Shown here: piece after piece, positions 1 to 8,906 of the stretch | How positions within the stretch are numbered: the stretch's first letter is position 1 | Layout: each line of letters begins with the position of its first letter | From: Paraeggerthella hominis | GTDB lineage: Bacteria; Actinomycetota; Coriobacteriia; Coriobacteriales; Eggerthellaceae | DNA: 64,000 bases | Direction: 5' to 3' | Assembly (NCBI RefSeq): GCF_021044775.1 | Contig: NZ_JAJNOQ010000007.1 | Span: 1-64,000, forward strand | Notes under the pieces: generated by a model | Told to the model about the DNA's origin: nothing | What the model saw: the letters and a program-made list of their open reading frames with translations, nothing else | The model's database searches: none | Made by a program: the position numbers and the translations under genes

Positions 1-69
<69 letters not shown>

Positions 70-287
70 AAAGAGTGCGGCATCGCTGCCGCGTTCGATC
101 TTGGTTTCCCGCCGCCCGCTGCCCCGAGGGGTCCGCGGCCGGCCGGGGTCCGTCTCATGCGGATCCGTTCACTTGGCTTTTTTCTCGCTTGTTCTGCTTC
201 TCAGTATCCGGTTTTCAAGGTTCTCCGCCTGGGGCCGAAGCCCGAAGCGCAAGGAGATATACTACCCGTGCCCCCGCCCGGCGTCAA
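70..287 (-). promoter_or_regulatory. rRNA operon promoter and leader
   Basis: On the minus strand, TTGACG (282-287) and TAGTAT (259-264) are separated by exactly 17 bp, a near-consensus housekeeping promoter about 190 bp before the 16S gene. The leader holds a boxA-like antitermination or processing element at 196-224 (minus strand AGAACCTTGAAAACCGGATA), of the kind usual in Gram-positive rRNA leaders. Just before the -35 lies AACTTTT-N-AAAAAAGTT, an AT-rich inverted repeat also found before the tRNA promoter at 1969. The stretch 288-498 between this promoter and cca holds nothing else I can support. Confidence 0.75.
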
Positions 288-498
288 GAACTTTTTTCGA
301 AAAGTTTGGATACCCTCCGCCGGGGCGGCCTCGCGGCTTTCGGCGGAGCCGGCGCGCGCCGCAAGGTTCCCCTAGCCCGTTCGGGATGGCAGCGTTCCGA
401 ACATCGGAGCAAAAGCCAAGCCACGCCGCCCGCACAACAGCAATCGCATATATTAGTATAGACGCGACAGGAACCACGTTGCCCAGACAGGAAACGCC

Positions 499-1938
499 AT
501 GCTGAACCGCGAACCGCAGAATCCCCCGCTTGCGCGCCGATCGGCTGCAAACGAGCTTCGCATTCCCGTGCCCGCTTACGCTGAAAAAGCGCTCGACGCG
601 CTTGAGCGCGCGGGCTACGAATCATGGATCGTCGGCGGGTACGTACGAGACGCCCTCTTGGGACGACCCTGCGCCGACGTGGACATCGCAACGTCCGCCG
701 GATGGCGCGAAACGCAACGCGCCTTCGAGGAGCGGGGACACCGCACGCATGAAACGGGCGTCGCCCACGGAACGCTCACGGTGATCGTGGACGATCGTCC
801 TCTCGAAATAACGACGTACCGCTCCGACGGCGCTTACAGCGACGCGCGCCACCCGAACCGCGTGACGTTCGTTCGATCCATAGAGGAAGACCTTGCTCGG
901 CGGGATTTCACTATGAACGCCCTTGCCTACCACCCCGCGCGCGGGTTGCTGGATCCCTACGGCGGAGCGGACGACCTTGCATCCTCCACGATACGCGCGG
1001 TCGGCGACCCCCAGCGTCGCTTCGCGGAAGACGCGCTGCGCATCCTGCGCGCTTGCCGCTTCGCCTCGCAATTGGGATTTGACATAGACCAGGACACCTT
1101 TCAGGGAATGCTCAGCAACAAAGGACTGCTCTGCCGCATATCGGCCGAGCGCGTCACCCACGAGATCGATCGTCTGCTTCTTGGGGAGCATGCGGGACGC
1201 GCCCTCGTGGAAACGGCCGACGTTCTGGCGGCCGTGCTGCCCGAGATTGTGGCGATGAAAGGATTCGACCAGCATACCCCCTACCATATATACGATGTTC
1301 TCGAGCATACGGCGCACGTGGTGCAAAACGTGCCCGCATACCCTCTTGTACGATGGGCCGCCCTGTTTCACGACATGGGGAAACCGGCGCTGTTCTTCAC
1401 CGATGCTGACGGCGTCGGCCATTTCTACGACCACGCCGCGGTCAGCGTCGTGCTGGCGCGGGGCATCATGGGCAGGCTCGCGCTGCCCTCGGCGTTCTCG
1501 ACGCGCGTCTTGAAGCTCGTAGAACGCCATGACGACGTCATCGAGCCCACGCCCAAGGCCGTGAAGCGCGCGCTCGCGCGGCTCGACGGGGACACGGAGC
1601 TGTTCCATGCGCTCTGCGACCTCAAGCGCGGCGATGCGCTCGGACAAGCCCCCCGCTGCGCGCAGCGCGTGGGCACGGTCGACCAGCTTGAAGCCGTCCT
1701 TGACGATGTATTGGCGGCCGACGAGGCGTTCTCGCTCAAGAAGCTTGCGATAAACGGGCACGACGTGCTCGCCCTTGGCGTACCGCGAGGCCCACTGGTC
1801 GGGCAAGTCCTGGCTGCGGCCCTCGACGCCGTGATCGACGAATGCCTGGACAACGACCGCCCGTCGCTTGAAGCCTTCGTCGCAAACTGGCTCGAGCGGC
1901 AGAACGAGGCCTCCGACGCGCCGCATGCCATGCCTTGA
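499..1938 (+). CDS. cca: CCA tRNA nucleotidyltransferase (HD-domain type)
   Basis: This enzyme adds or repairs the 3' CCA end of tRNAs from CTP and ATP. The N terminus has the class II nucleotidyltransferase signature: GGYVRD in the nucleotide-binding loop, then DVDIAT with the metal-binding aspartates, at about residues 45-65. Next come the RRDFTMNALAY and RILRACRFA motifs of the poly(A) polymerase/CCA family. A C-terminal HD domain (LFHDMGKP, about residue 290) may give phosphohydrolase activity. The length of 479 aa is usual for actinobacterial enzymes. It is transcribed away from the rRNA operon and toward the two tRNA genes. The ATG at 499 leaves an N terminus of typical length, though another nearby start cannot be excluded. 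Confidence 0.93.
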   Translation: MLNREPQNPPLARRSAANELRIPVPAYAEKALDALERAGYESWIVGGYVRDALLGRPCADVDIATSAGWRETQRAFEERGHRTHETGVAHGTLTVIVDDRPLEITTYRSDGAYSDARHPNRVTFVRSIEEDLARRDFTMNALAYHPARGLLDPYGGADDLASSTIRAVGDPQRRFAEDALRILRACRFASQLGFDIDQDTFQGMLSNKGLLCRISAERVTHEIDRLLLGEHAGRALVETADVLAAVLPEIVAMKGFDQHTPYHIYDVLEHTAHVVQNVPAYPLVRWAALFHDMGKPALFFTDADGVGHFYDHAAVSVVLARGIMGRLALPSAFSTRVLKLVERHDDVIEPTPKAVKRALARLDGDTELFHALCDLKRGDALGQAPRCAQRVGTVDQLEAVLDDVLAADEAFSLKKLAINGHDVLALGVPRGPLVGQVLAAALDAVIDECLDNDRPSLEAFVANWLERQNEASDAPHAMP

Positions 1939-1968
1939 AACTTTTCTCAAAAAAGTTGAAATAAAGGC

Positions 1969-1997
1969 TTGACGCAGCGCGCTCGACCCCGTAATAT
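1969..1997 (+). promoter_or_regulatory. Promoter of the tRNA-Gln/tRNA-Glu unit
   Basis: TTGACG (1969-1974), a 17-bp spacer and TAATAT (1992-1997) lie about 57 bp before tRNA-Gln. Upstream, at 1940-1957, AACTTTTCTCAAAAAAGTT repeats the AT-rich inverted repeat seen before the rRNA promoter. It could be an UP-like element or the weak terminator of cca. Confidence 0.7.
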
Positions 1998-2053
1998 ACT
2001 TTCTCGCGCTCGCACCTCTCTCCAAAAGAAAGAGATGCGCATCGGTAACCCGA

Positions 2054-2127
2054 TGGGGTGTCGTCTAATGGCAGGACAGCGGTTTCTGGTACCGTATGTG
2101 AGGGTTCGACTCCTTCCACCCCAGCCA
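2054..2127 (+). tRNA. tRNA-Gln (CTG anticodon)
   Basis: A complete cloverleaf: acceptor stem TGGGGTG pairs with CACCCCA, the anticodon loop reads TTCTGGT with anticodon CTG, the T loop is TTCGACT, and the 3' CCA is encoded (2125-2127). U33 is present. It is the first of two tRNA genes sharing one promoter and one terminator. Confidence 0.95.
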
Positions 2128-2158
2128 TTTTTACGGTATACTGCACAGCGCACCATGT

Positions 2159-2235
2159 GGCTCCGTCGTCTAGCGGTTTAGGACGCCGCCCTCTCAAGGC
2201 GGAGGTCGCCGGTTCGAATCCGGTCGGAGCTACCA
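2159..2235 (+). tRNA. tRNA-Glu (CTC anticodon), canonical
   Basis: Acceptor GGCTCCG pairs with CGGAGCT with a G-U first pair. The D arm is GTCTAGCGG-type. The anticodon stem CCGCC/GGCGG closes the loop CTCTCAA, giving anticodon CTC with the normal T at position 33. The T stem ends in the usual G53-C61 pair, and CCA is encoded. This is the ordinary decoding tRNA-Glu(CUC) of the window and the reference for the odd second copy at 9151-9226. Confidence 0.94.
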
Positions 2236-2244
2236 AGAAATTGC

Positions 2245-2280
2245 AGATCGGAACCTCTCGGTTCCGATCTTTTTCTTTTC
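2245..2280 (+). terminator. Intrinsic terminator after the tRNA pair
   Basis: A perfect 11-bp stem AGATCGGAACC/GGTTCCGATCT (2245-2255 with 2260-2270) with a TCTC loop is followed at once by TTTTCTTTTC. It ends the tRNA-Gln/tRNA-Glu transcript. Confidence 0.92.
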
Positions 2281-2378
2281 TCAGGATAGTACCGTTAGCC
2301 GGCAGAAAAGAAACCGGGCTGTTTCCTCATGGTGATCGGTGGCGTACAATAGCCGCGAACCAAGAGAAAAGGACCGCT

Positions 2379-3428
2379 ATGCAAACTGAAGACCCCGACA
2401 CGAAAAACAGCAGCACCCCCGTTGAAACCGATCCCGCGTTCGGCGAGCCGGTTCTCATCTGCCCCGGGCTCTACCGCGTGCGCGTGCCGCTTCCCCACAA
2501 CCCGTTGCAAGCGCTCAACTCCTACATCATCCTGGGAGAGGAAACCACCACCATCATCGACGTGGGATTCAACCACCCCGCATGCGAAGAGGCGCTCGAC
2601 GATGCCTTGAACCAGCTCGATCGGTCATGGGACAGCGTCGAAATCGTCCTCACCCATTCGCACCCCGACCATACGGGCAATCTCGACCGCATCTACCGCG
2701 ACGGCATGCGCGTGTACGCCAACCTCCACTCGTTCAAGGAAGTGGAGAATCTCATGGAGATGCAGGGCAACGTGTTCGGCCCCTTGCTGCGCAAAGCGGC
2801 AACCCCGCAGCAAAGCGGCTTGACGTTCAGGAAGGGAAAGCACCGCCTGCACGTATCTGCGGAACTGCTCCCCCTGACGTGCAAGCCCGACCTCATCTAC
2901 CTGCACGAAGGAGACGAGCTGCACGCTGGCGACTTCACGTTCCAGATCATCGAGACGCCCGGGCACGATCCGTGGCATATCTGCCTGTACGAGCCCGACC
3001 GCAACCTCATGATCATCGGCGACCACGTGCTGGAGCGCATCACGCCTTCCGTATCATCGTGGTTCCCGGCCTACAACGCCTTGGAAGAGTTTCTGGAAAG
3101 CCTGGGCAAAATGTACTCCTACGACGTCGACCTGGTTCTTCCCGCCCATGGCGCACCGTACGGAAATCTGCGCGATCGCGTGATGTACCTCATCTCGCAT
3201 CACGAAGAACGACTGCAAGAGCTGTACGACCTGGTGGCAGCCGGCCACACCGACATCGTATCGATTTCCTCGCATGCGAAATGGCGTTACGACAACTGGC
3301 GCGAATGGCCGCTCGATCAGAAGTTCTTCTCGATGGGAGAAACCATGGCGCACCTGGTGTACCTGGTGTGCGAGGGCAAGATCAAGCAAACCATCTGCGG
3401 CGACGAATACCGCTTCGAACTCCCTTAG
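2379..3428 (+). CDS. MBL-fold metallo-hydrolase
   Basis: A 349-aa metallo-beta-lactamase-fold hydrolase. THSHPDHTG gives the zinc ligands H93, H95, D97 and H98; later motifs are ETPGHDPWHICLY and PAHGAPY. The fold is the glyoxalase II-like/beta-lactamase-like branch, and the sequence does not reveal the substrate. The frame stays open upstream into the tRNA genes, but the ATG at 2379 follows a purine-rich GAGAAAAGGA site and leaves a normal N terminus. A possible -10, TACAAT, lies at 2345-2350. The next gene encodes an amidohydrolase on the same strand 64 bp away, so the two may be co-transcribed hydrolases. Confidence 0.85.
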   Translation: MQTEDPDTKNSSTPVETDPAFGEPVLICPGLYRVRVPLPHNPLQALNSYIILGEETTTIIDVGFNHPACEEALDDALNQLDRSWDSVEIVLTHSHPDHTGNLDRIYRDGMRVYANLHSFKEVENLMEMQGNVFGPLLRKAATPQQSGLTFRKGKHRLHVSAELLPLTCKPDLIYLHEGDELHAGDFTFQIIETPGHDPWHICLYEPDRNLMIIGDHVLERITPSVSSWFPAYNALEEFLESLGKMYSYDVDLVLPAHGAPYGNLRDRVMYLISHHEERLQELYDLVAAGHTDIVSISSHAKWRYDNWREWPLDQKFFSMGETMAHLVYLVCEGKIKQTICGDEYRFELP

Positions 3429-3492
3429 AGTCGAGCGGCATCGCAGAAACAGCCGCGGCCCACGAAAGCCGCCGTTCGAAAGGAGCGCGATC

Positions 3493-5136
3493 GTGCGCAT
3501 CGATTTGGTAATCGAAAGCGAAAACGTGTTCACCGGAATCAGCGATGCCGCCAAACCTGGGGCTATCGCCATCGCCCAAGATCGCATCGTGGCCGTGGGG
3601 TCGCACGACGAGGTGCGCGCCTTCGTTCGAAAGGAGAACGAAGGCGGCGAGCTCCCGCCGGTTCGAGCCATGGGAGACGCCCTTGTCGTTCCCGGCTTTC
3701 ACGACTCCCATCTGCACTTCTTTCACTCTGCCATCTACGCCTCGCCGCTGGCTACCACGTTTTTGGGAAAGAACGAGGCCGATTGCGTGCAGCGCATGGT
3801 CGAGTTCTCGAAGAGCCGCCCCAAGGGATGGCTTCTTGCGCAGGGATGGCGCGAGTACCGATGGGATCCGCCCGTTCTGCCCTCGAAAGCGTCGCTTGAC
3901 GAAGCGTTCCCCTCCCGCCCGGTCGCCCTCTATTCGGGAGACGCCCATACGCTGTGGCTGAACTCCGCCGCGCTCGCAGAGCTGGGCCTCGACCGCACGA
4001 GCGTGCCGCCGGCGGGAGGATCGTACGACCGCGACGACGAAGGCGAGCTGACGGGCATCGTGCGCGAAGCGGCGGCCATGGAGCTCATGCCCAAGATCAT
4101 GGGGTCGTTCACCGACGAGGAGGTGGCCGACGCCTACCGCGGGTTCTTCGCCCGCTTGGCGGAAAACGGCGTGACCAGCATATGCGACATGTCCCTTATG
4201 GCAAGCCCCGGCCTCGACTTCATTCGCGACGACGTGCACGCCTCTCTCTTGGAACGCGGCGAGCTTACGGCGCGCGTGCATCTGTTCCCCACGCTGCTTG
4301 AAGACATGAGCCGCTTTGAGACGATGCGCGCAACGTACACGGGGCCGATGCTGCAAGCCCCCGGGTTCAAGCAGTTCTTCGATGGCGTTTCCAGCCAGCA
4401 TACTGCTTGGGTGACCGAGCCGTACACGAACGCCCAGTTCGAGAGCGACTGCGGACGGCCCACGGTGGAGCCGGACCTCATGCGCTCCTACATCATGGCT
4501 GCGGCGAGCAAGGGCTACCCCGTGCGCATCCACGCGATCGGCGATGCCGCCATTCACGCGGCTCTCGACTTCTTCGAAGAGGCGCGCGCGACGTACGGCC
4601 CGCTTCCGGATGGGCGGCGCAACTGCTTGGAGCATCTGGAGAACTTCCTGCCGGGCGACATCGAGCGCCTGGCCGACCTGCAAGTGGTGGGCGCCGTGCA
4701 GCCTCCCCACATCACGCTTGATCCCGGCGGCCCCGAACGCGATCTGGGACAAGAACGCGTACCGCTCATGTGGCCGTTTCGCACGATGCTGGACGAGGGA
4801 GCAACCTTGGCGTTCGGAACGGACTCCCCCGTGGTTGACGTCAACTCCATGAACGTCCTTTACACCGCCGTGACCAGGCAAGACCCGGAAACGCATGCAC
4901 CTTGCGGCGGGTGGCTTCCCGCCGAGCGCATCAGCATGGCCGAAGCCTTGCGCGCCTACGCGCAGGGCAGCGCGGCGGCGGCAGGACGAGAACGCGAGCT
5001 GGGCACGATCGAACCAGGCATGCTCGCCGATGTAACCGTGCTCGATCGCAACGTACTAACCTGCGAAGAAGACGACATCCAGAAAACGCGCGTACTGGCC
5101 ACCTTCGTCGGCGGTCACTGCGTGTACGAACGCTAA
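3493..5136 (+). CDS. Amidohydrolase, YtcJ-like (amidohydrolase 3 family)
   Basis: A 547-aa metal-dependent hydrolase. VVPGFHDSHLH gives the family's HxH metal site (H73, H75). HAIGDAAIHAALDFF carries the later metal and catalytic histidine region, and FGTDSPV carries the final catalytic aspartate. The C terminus folds back into the composite beta sandwich (GTIEPGMLADVTVLDRN). The substrate is unknown; family members act on amide or formamide bonds. I chose the GTG at 3493 because AAAGGAGC lies just before it and the conserved N-terminal strand starts there; the frame extends further upstream without conserved sequence. It ends 5 bp before a strong hairpin. Confidence 0.85.
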   Translation: MRIDLVIESENVFTGISDAAKPGAIAIAQDRIVAVGSHDEVRAFVRKENEGGELPPVRAMGDALVVPGFHDSHLHFFHSAIYASPLATTFLGKNEADCVQRMVEFSKSRPKGWLLAQGWREYRWDPPVLPSKASLDEAFPSRPVALYSGDAHTLWLNSAALAELGLDRTSVPPAGGSYDRDDEGELTGIVREAAAMELMPKIMGSFTDEEVADAYRGFFARLAENGVTSICDMSLMASPGLDFIRDDVHASLLERGELTARVHLFPTLLEDMSRFETMRATYTGPMLQAPGFKQFFDGVSSQHTAWVTEPYTNAQFESDCGRPTVEPDLMRSYIMAAASKGYPVRIHAIGDAAIHAALDFFEEARATYGPLPDGRRNCLEHLENFLPGDIERLADLQVVGAVQPPHITLDPGGPERDLGQERVPLMWPFRTMLDEGATLAFGTDSPVVDVNSMNVLYTAVTRQDPETHAPCGGWLPAERISMAEALRAYAQGSAAAAGRERELGTIEPGMLADVTVLDRNVLTCEEDDIQKTRVLATFVGGHCVYER

Positions 5137-5140
5137 CACA

Positions 5141-5185
5141 CGATTGCGGGGGCGCCGCCCGTACACGGCAGCGCCCCCGCAATCG
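5141..5185. terminator. Convergent hairpin between amidohydrolase and thiD
   Basis: A perfect 15-bp stem (5141-5155 with 5171-5185, GC-rich core GCGGGGGCGC) sits between two convergent genes. There is no T tract on either side, so it is probably a bidirectional stabiliser or terminator rather than a classical intrinsic terminator. Confidence 0.6.
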
Positions 5186-5236
5186 AACCGCCGGCCGTTC
5201 GGGAATCAACGGCTGTTCGGGAAACGAACGACAGGA

Positions 5237-6019
5237 TCAGTACTCCCACATGTGATTGAGCGGACCGCTGCCCTCCCCCAGGTTCAAGCCCGCCCCCAAG
5301 GCTCCGCGCACGTAGTCCTTCGCGGACCGCACAGCCTGCTCGACGGTCAGACCGCGCGCCAGCCCGCACGCAATCGCGGACGAGAGCGTGCACCCCGTAC
5401 CGTGCGTGTTCCGGGTATCCACGCGCAGCGCACGCAGCCAAGTCAACGACCCGTCGGGCAAAGCCAGCACGTCGTCGGCCGAATCGCTTCGATGGCCGCC
5501 TTTCACCAGTACCGCCGCAGCGCTCTGCTCGGCGAGCAAGCGAGCCGCGCGCTCCATGTCGGGCTCCCCTTCCACGGCGAAACCGCAAAGCACCGCAGCT
5601 TCGGGCATGTTGGGCGTGATCACGTCGGCCAAAGGGAAAAGAAGCTCGGCCAAAGCCGCCGCGGCGTCGTCGTCGATCAGGCGCGCGCCGCTGGTGGCTA
5701 CCATGACGGGATCCACAACAACGTTGCGCGCTTCATGGCGCGCCAGGGCGCGCGCAATGGCTTCGATGATGGCAGCCGAAGACACCATGCCGATTTTAAC
5801 GGCATCCGGGCGGATGTCCTCGAACACGGCGTCGATTTGGGCTGTAACGAAATCAGGCTCGACGCCCGCCACACCGGTGACGCCCAAGGTGTTCTGCGCC
5901 GTGAGCGCCGTGATGGCGGTTTCGGCGAACAGGCCGTGAGCGGCGATGGTTTTGATGTCGGCCTGGATGCCCGCGCCGCCGCTGGAGTCCGACCCGGCTA
6001 TGCTCAATACCGCCTTCAT
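5237..6019 (-). CDS. thiD: Hydroxymethylpyrimidine/phosphomethylpyrimidine kinase
   Basis: ThiD phosphorylates HMP and then HMP-P to HMP-PP, the pyrimidine half of thiamine. The 260-aa protein opens with VLSIAGSDSSGGAGIQADIKT, the ribokinase-fold substrate loop of this family. Near the end DTRNTHGTGCTLSSAIA is the anion hole with the catalytic aspartate nearby. I chose the ATG at 6019 because GAGAGGGAT precedes it and the conserved start follows. It is the last gene of thiC-thiM-thiE-thiD, 22 bp after thiE. Confidence 0.95.
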   Translation of the reverse strand: MKAVLSIAGSDSSGGAGIQADIKTIAAHGLFAETAITALTAQNTLGVTGVAGVEPDFVTAQIDAVFEDIRPDAVKIGMVSSAAIIEAIARALARHEARNVVVDPVMVATSGARLIDDDAAAALAELLFPLADVITPNMPEAAVLCGFAVEGEPDMERAARLLAEQSAAAVLVKGGHRSDSADDVLALPDGSLTWLRALRVDTRNTHGTGCTLSSAIACGLARGLTVEQAVRSAKDYVRGALGAGLNLGEGSGPLNHMWEY

Positions 6020-6041
6020 GATGAATCCCTCTCTTCCAAGC

Positions 6042-6692
6042 CTACACGCCAAGCGCTTCTCGAACCTTTGCGCGCAGGGTGCGCGCAGCGACCTCGATGT
6101 CGCCCGCCGAGAAAAGAGCCGACACGACAGCCGCCCCGTCCGCCCCCGTCCCCGCCAGTTCGGAAACGGTCCGCTCGTTCAACCCGCCGATGGCGACCAC
6201 CGGAATGTCCACGGCCTGGCAGATGGCGGCAAGGCCGTCTACGCCCGTGATGATCGCATCCTCTTTGGTAGACGTCCCGAACACCGCTCCCACGCCCAGG
6301 TAGTCCGCGCCCGCAGCCTGCGCTTCCAACGCCTGCTCGACCGTATGCACGGACACGCCCACGATGGCATCGGGGCCCAGCTTCGCACGCGCATCGGATA
6401 CGGCGGCGTCGCCCTGCCCTACGTGCACGCCGTCGGCCTCCACGATGCGCGCCACCTCCACGTCGTCGTTGATGACGAACGGCACGCCGGCTTTGCGACA
6501 TGCAGGTGCAAGCGTGCGAGCGCGCAGCACCATCGCTATCTGGGGCATCTCCTTTTCGCGCAGCTGCACGAACGTCGCGCCGCCGGCGATGGCCTGCTCG
6601 ACGCAATCCGAAAGCGCGCGCTCCCCCAGCCATGCGTCATCGGTAACCGCGTACAGGGCCAATGCCTGGCGCAGCTTCTCACGTGGATACAT
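6042..6692 (-). CDS. thiE: Thiamine-phosphate synthase
   Basis: ThiE joins HMP-PP and thiazole phosphate to give thiamine phosphate. The 216-aa TIM barrel shows the family motifs QLREKEM (pyrophosphate/substrate contact), FVINDDVEVA, ADGVHVGQGD, GVSVHTVEQA, ADYLGVGAVFGTSTK and VVAIGGL. The start at 6692 follows AAAGGAGCACCG. Between thiM and thiE, an 11-bp inverted repeat (6719-6729/6746-6756) can form a stable mRNA hairpin without a T tract. It could modulate expression or stability inside the operon. Confidence 0.95.
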   Translation of the reverse strand: MYPREKLRQALALYAVTDDAWLGERALSDCVEQAIAGGATFVQLREKEMPQIAMVLRARTLAPACRKAGVPFVINDDVEVARIVEADGVHVGQGDAAVSDARAKLGPDAIVGVSVHTVEQALEAQAAGADYLGVGAVFGTSTKEDAIITGVDGLAAICQAVDIPVVAIGGLNERTVSELAGTGADGAAVVSALFSAGDIEVAARTLRAKVREALGV

Positions 6693-6764
6693 CGGTGCTC
6701 CTTTCTTTTCTCAAGCTTGCGCGCAGTGCACCGAAGCAGACGATCGCACTGCGCGCGAGCGCCG

Positions 6765-7601
6765 CTAGGACAGCTTGGCCACCTTGGCGCCTGCCTCCAG
6801 CGCGTCTCCATCCAAATTGAACAGCGCATCAAGCAGGTACGTGCGGAACGACCCGTTGCCGTCGAAGCCGCCCATGCGTCCCTGAGCTATCTGGCCCGCC
6901 AGGCCCATCGAGGAAACGGCGGCCACCGTCGCATCCAAGATATCGTCCGGATTCGCCGTTGCGAACGCCGCGCACACGCACGAAAGCATGCAGCCCGCCC
7001 CCGTAACGCGGCCCATAAGCGAACTGCCGTTGCGGATCGCGTAGGCGCGCTCGCCGTCGGCCACGACATCGATAGCGCCGGTAATCGCCACTACGCAGCC
7101 GGTCTTCACCGCGAATTCCCGCGCGAACGCAGCAGTCGCCTCCAGATTGTCCTCGGTCACCGCGTCGTCGGGGCATACGTCCACGCCGCGCGTAGCGGCC
7201 GAGCCGCCGGCAAGCGCCTTCGCTTCGGACATGTTGCCGCGAATCACCGACACGGCCAGCTTGTCCAGCAAATCCCCCGCCGTCTTCGTACGCAAGGCCG
7301 ACGCTCCCGCCCCCACCGGATCGAGCACGATGGGATGGCCCAGCTGGCTCGCGCGCTCTCCCGCCGCGAACATGCCGGCGATGCTTCGCTCGTTCAACGT
7401 CCCGATGTTCAGCACCAACCCGCCGCAAACGCCCGTGATGTCTTCGACATCGGCAGGCTCGTCGCTCATGATGGGGCTCGCGCCGATGGCCAGAAGCGCG
7501 TTCGCGCAATCGTTGACCGTCACGTAGTTCGTGATGCTGTGAACAAGCGGGGTTGTCTGCCGCACATTGTCGAGTGCGTTCTTCAAAGCGAAAGGCTGCA
7601 T
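6765..7601 (-). CDS. thiM: Hydroxyethylthiazole kinase
   Basis: ThiM phosphorylates hydroxyethylthiazole, salvaging the thiazole half of thiamine. The 278-aa ribokinase-like protein has HSITNYVTVNDCANALLAIG at the N terminus and GRVTGAGCMLS as the catalytic anion hole near residue 200. The start at 7601 follows GGAAAGGAGCTGTG and overlaps the thiC stop by one base (TGATG), so translation is probably coupled. No de novo thiazole genes (thiG, thiH, thiS) are in the window. Together with ThiM this suggests pyrimidine synthesis plus thiazole salvage, but those genes may lie elsewhere. Confidence 0.95.
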   Translation of the reverse strand: MQPFALKNALDNVRQTTPLVHSITNYVTVNDCANALLAIGASPIMSDEPADVEDITGVCGGLVLNIGTLNERSIAGMFAAGERASQLGHPIVLDPVGAGASALRTKTAGDLLDKLAVSVIRGNMSEAKALAGGSAATRGVDVCPDDAVTEDNLEATAAFAREFAVKTGCVVAITGAIDVVADGERAYAIRNGSSLMGRVTGAGCMLSCVCAAFATANPDDILDATVAAVSSMGLAGQIAQGRMGGFDGNGSFRTYLLDALFNLDGDALEAGAKVAKLS

Positions 7602-8902
7602 CACAGCTCCTTTCCCAGATCGATGGTTATGCCGTCCATGATGGTGTTCACCGTGCGCATAGCGCACATCTTACCGCACATCGTGCAGGTGCCGTCCGTC
7701 GAAGGCGGCGCGCTTTCGAAGTAACGGCGCGCCTTGACCGGATCCAAAGCCTGCTCGAACATGCCCTCCCAGTCCACGCGGCGACGCGCGTCGCTCATAA
7801 GGTTGTCGCGGTCGCGCGCGCCCGGCACGCCCTTGGCGATGTCGGCGGCATGGGCGGCTATCTTCGTGGCAACCAGCCCTTCGCGCACGTCGTTCACGTC
7901 GGGCAGGCGCAGATGCTCGGCGGGTGTCACGTAGCAGAGGAAATCGGCTCCCGAGCTGGCAGCGACCGCGCCGCCGATCGCTGCCGTGATATGGTCGTAT
8001 CCTGGGGCGATATCCGTAACAAGGGGCCCCAGCACGTAAAAGGGCGCGTTATGGCACAGGCGCTTCTCCAGCTTCATGTTCGCGGCTATCTCGTCGAGCG
8101 CCATATGCCCGGGGCCCTCCACCATCACCTGCACGCCGGCGTCCCACGCGCGCTTCGTAAGCTTGCCGATCTCGATAAGCTCGGCGATCTGACCCGCATC
8201 GGTCGCATCGAACGTCGAGCCGGGACGCATGGCATCGCCGATGCTGATGGTTACGTCGTGCTCATGCAAAATGGCCAGCACGTCGTCGTAGAACTCGTAG
8301 AAGGGGTTCTCGTTGCCCGTAGCTTCCATCCAGGCGAAAATGAGCGACCCGCCGCGGCTCACGATGTTGGTAAGGCGCCCCGTTTCGCGAAACGACTCGA
8401 TGGTGCGTCGGTTCATGCCGGCGTGGATGGTGACGAAGTCCACGCCGTCTTCCGCATGCGCGCGAACCACGCGCAGGAAGTCGTCCACCGTGATGTCTAC
8501 GAGCGCTTTCTCCAGATAGCCGATGGCGTCGTACATGGGCACGGTGCCGATCATGGCCGACGACTTCTCGATGAGGCGCGTGCGGAACCCTTGCGTCTTG
8601 CCGCTGTTCGACAGATCCATGATGGCCTCGGCACCCAGCTCGAACGCCACTTCGACCTTTTTCCACTCTTCGGCTTCGTCGGCAAGGTCACCCGAAATGC
8701 CCAGGTTGACGTTGACTTTGGTGCGAAGCCCGCCGCCTACGCCTTCAGGCGAGAGGCTTGCGTGATGGATGTTCGCGGGAATGGCTATGCGGCCTGCAGC
8801 CACGCCCTCCCGGATGAATTCGGGGTCGAGCCCCTCTTTTTCGGCGACGATCGCCATTTCGCGCGTGACGGTTCCGGCACGTGCCGCATCGATCTGCGTC
8901 AT
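7601..8902 (-). CDS. thiC: Phosphomethylpyrimidine synthase (radical SAM)
   Basis: ThiC rearranges aminoimidazole ribotide to HMP-P using a [4Fe-4S] cluster and SAM. The 433-aa protein carries the C-terminal CTMCGKMCAM cluster motif (CX2CX4C type) and family blocks such as NVNLGISGD and EGPGHMALDEI. An upstream in-frame ATG (8929) falls inside the TPP riboswitch, in its conserved GGGTAATGCC strand. The ATG at 8902 is the real start: it follows GGGAG at the riboswitch 3' edge and opens with the usual MTQIDAARAG. This is the short bacterial ThiC form. It heads thiC-thiM-thiE-thiD. Confidence 0.95.
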   Translation of the reverse strand: MTQIDAARAGTVTREMAIVAEKEGLDPEFIREGVAAGRIAIPANIHHASLSPEGVGGGLRTKVNVNLGISGDLADEAEEWKKVEVAFELGAEAIMDLSNSGKTQGFRTRLIEKSSAMIGTVPMYDAIGYLEKALVDITVDDFLRVVRAHAEDGVDFVTIHAGMNRRTIESFRETGRLTNIVSRGGSLIFAWMEATGNENPFYEFYDDVLAILHEHDVTISIGDAMRPGSTFDATDAGQIAELIEIGKLTKRAWDAGVQVMVEGPGHMALDEIAANMKLEKRLCHNAPFYVLGPLVTDIAPGYDHITAAIGGAVAASSGADFLCYVTPAEHLRLPDVNDVREGLVATKIAAHAADIAKGVPGARDRDNLMSDARRRVDWEGMFEQALDPVKARRYFESAPPSTDGTCTMCGKMCAMRTVNTIMDGITIDLGKEL

Positions 8903-8906
8903 GAAG

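Noticed and set aside
622..2025. A 467-codon minus-strand frame opposite cca
   Set aside because: It is the shadow of a conserved gene on the plus strand, with no family motif and Arg-rich composition.
2058..2378. N-terminal extension of the MBL-fold hydrolase through the tRNA genes
   Set aside because: It would translate two tRNA genes and a terminator; ATG 2379 has a normal N terminus.
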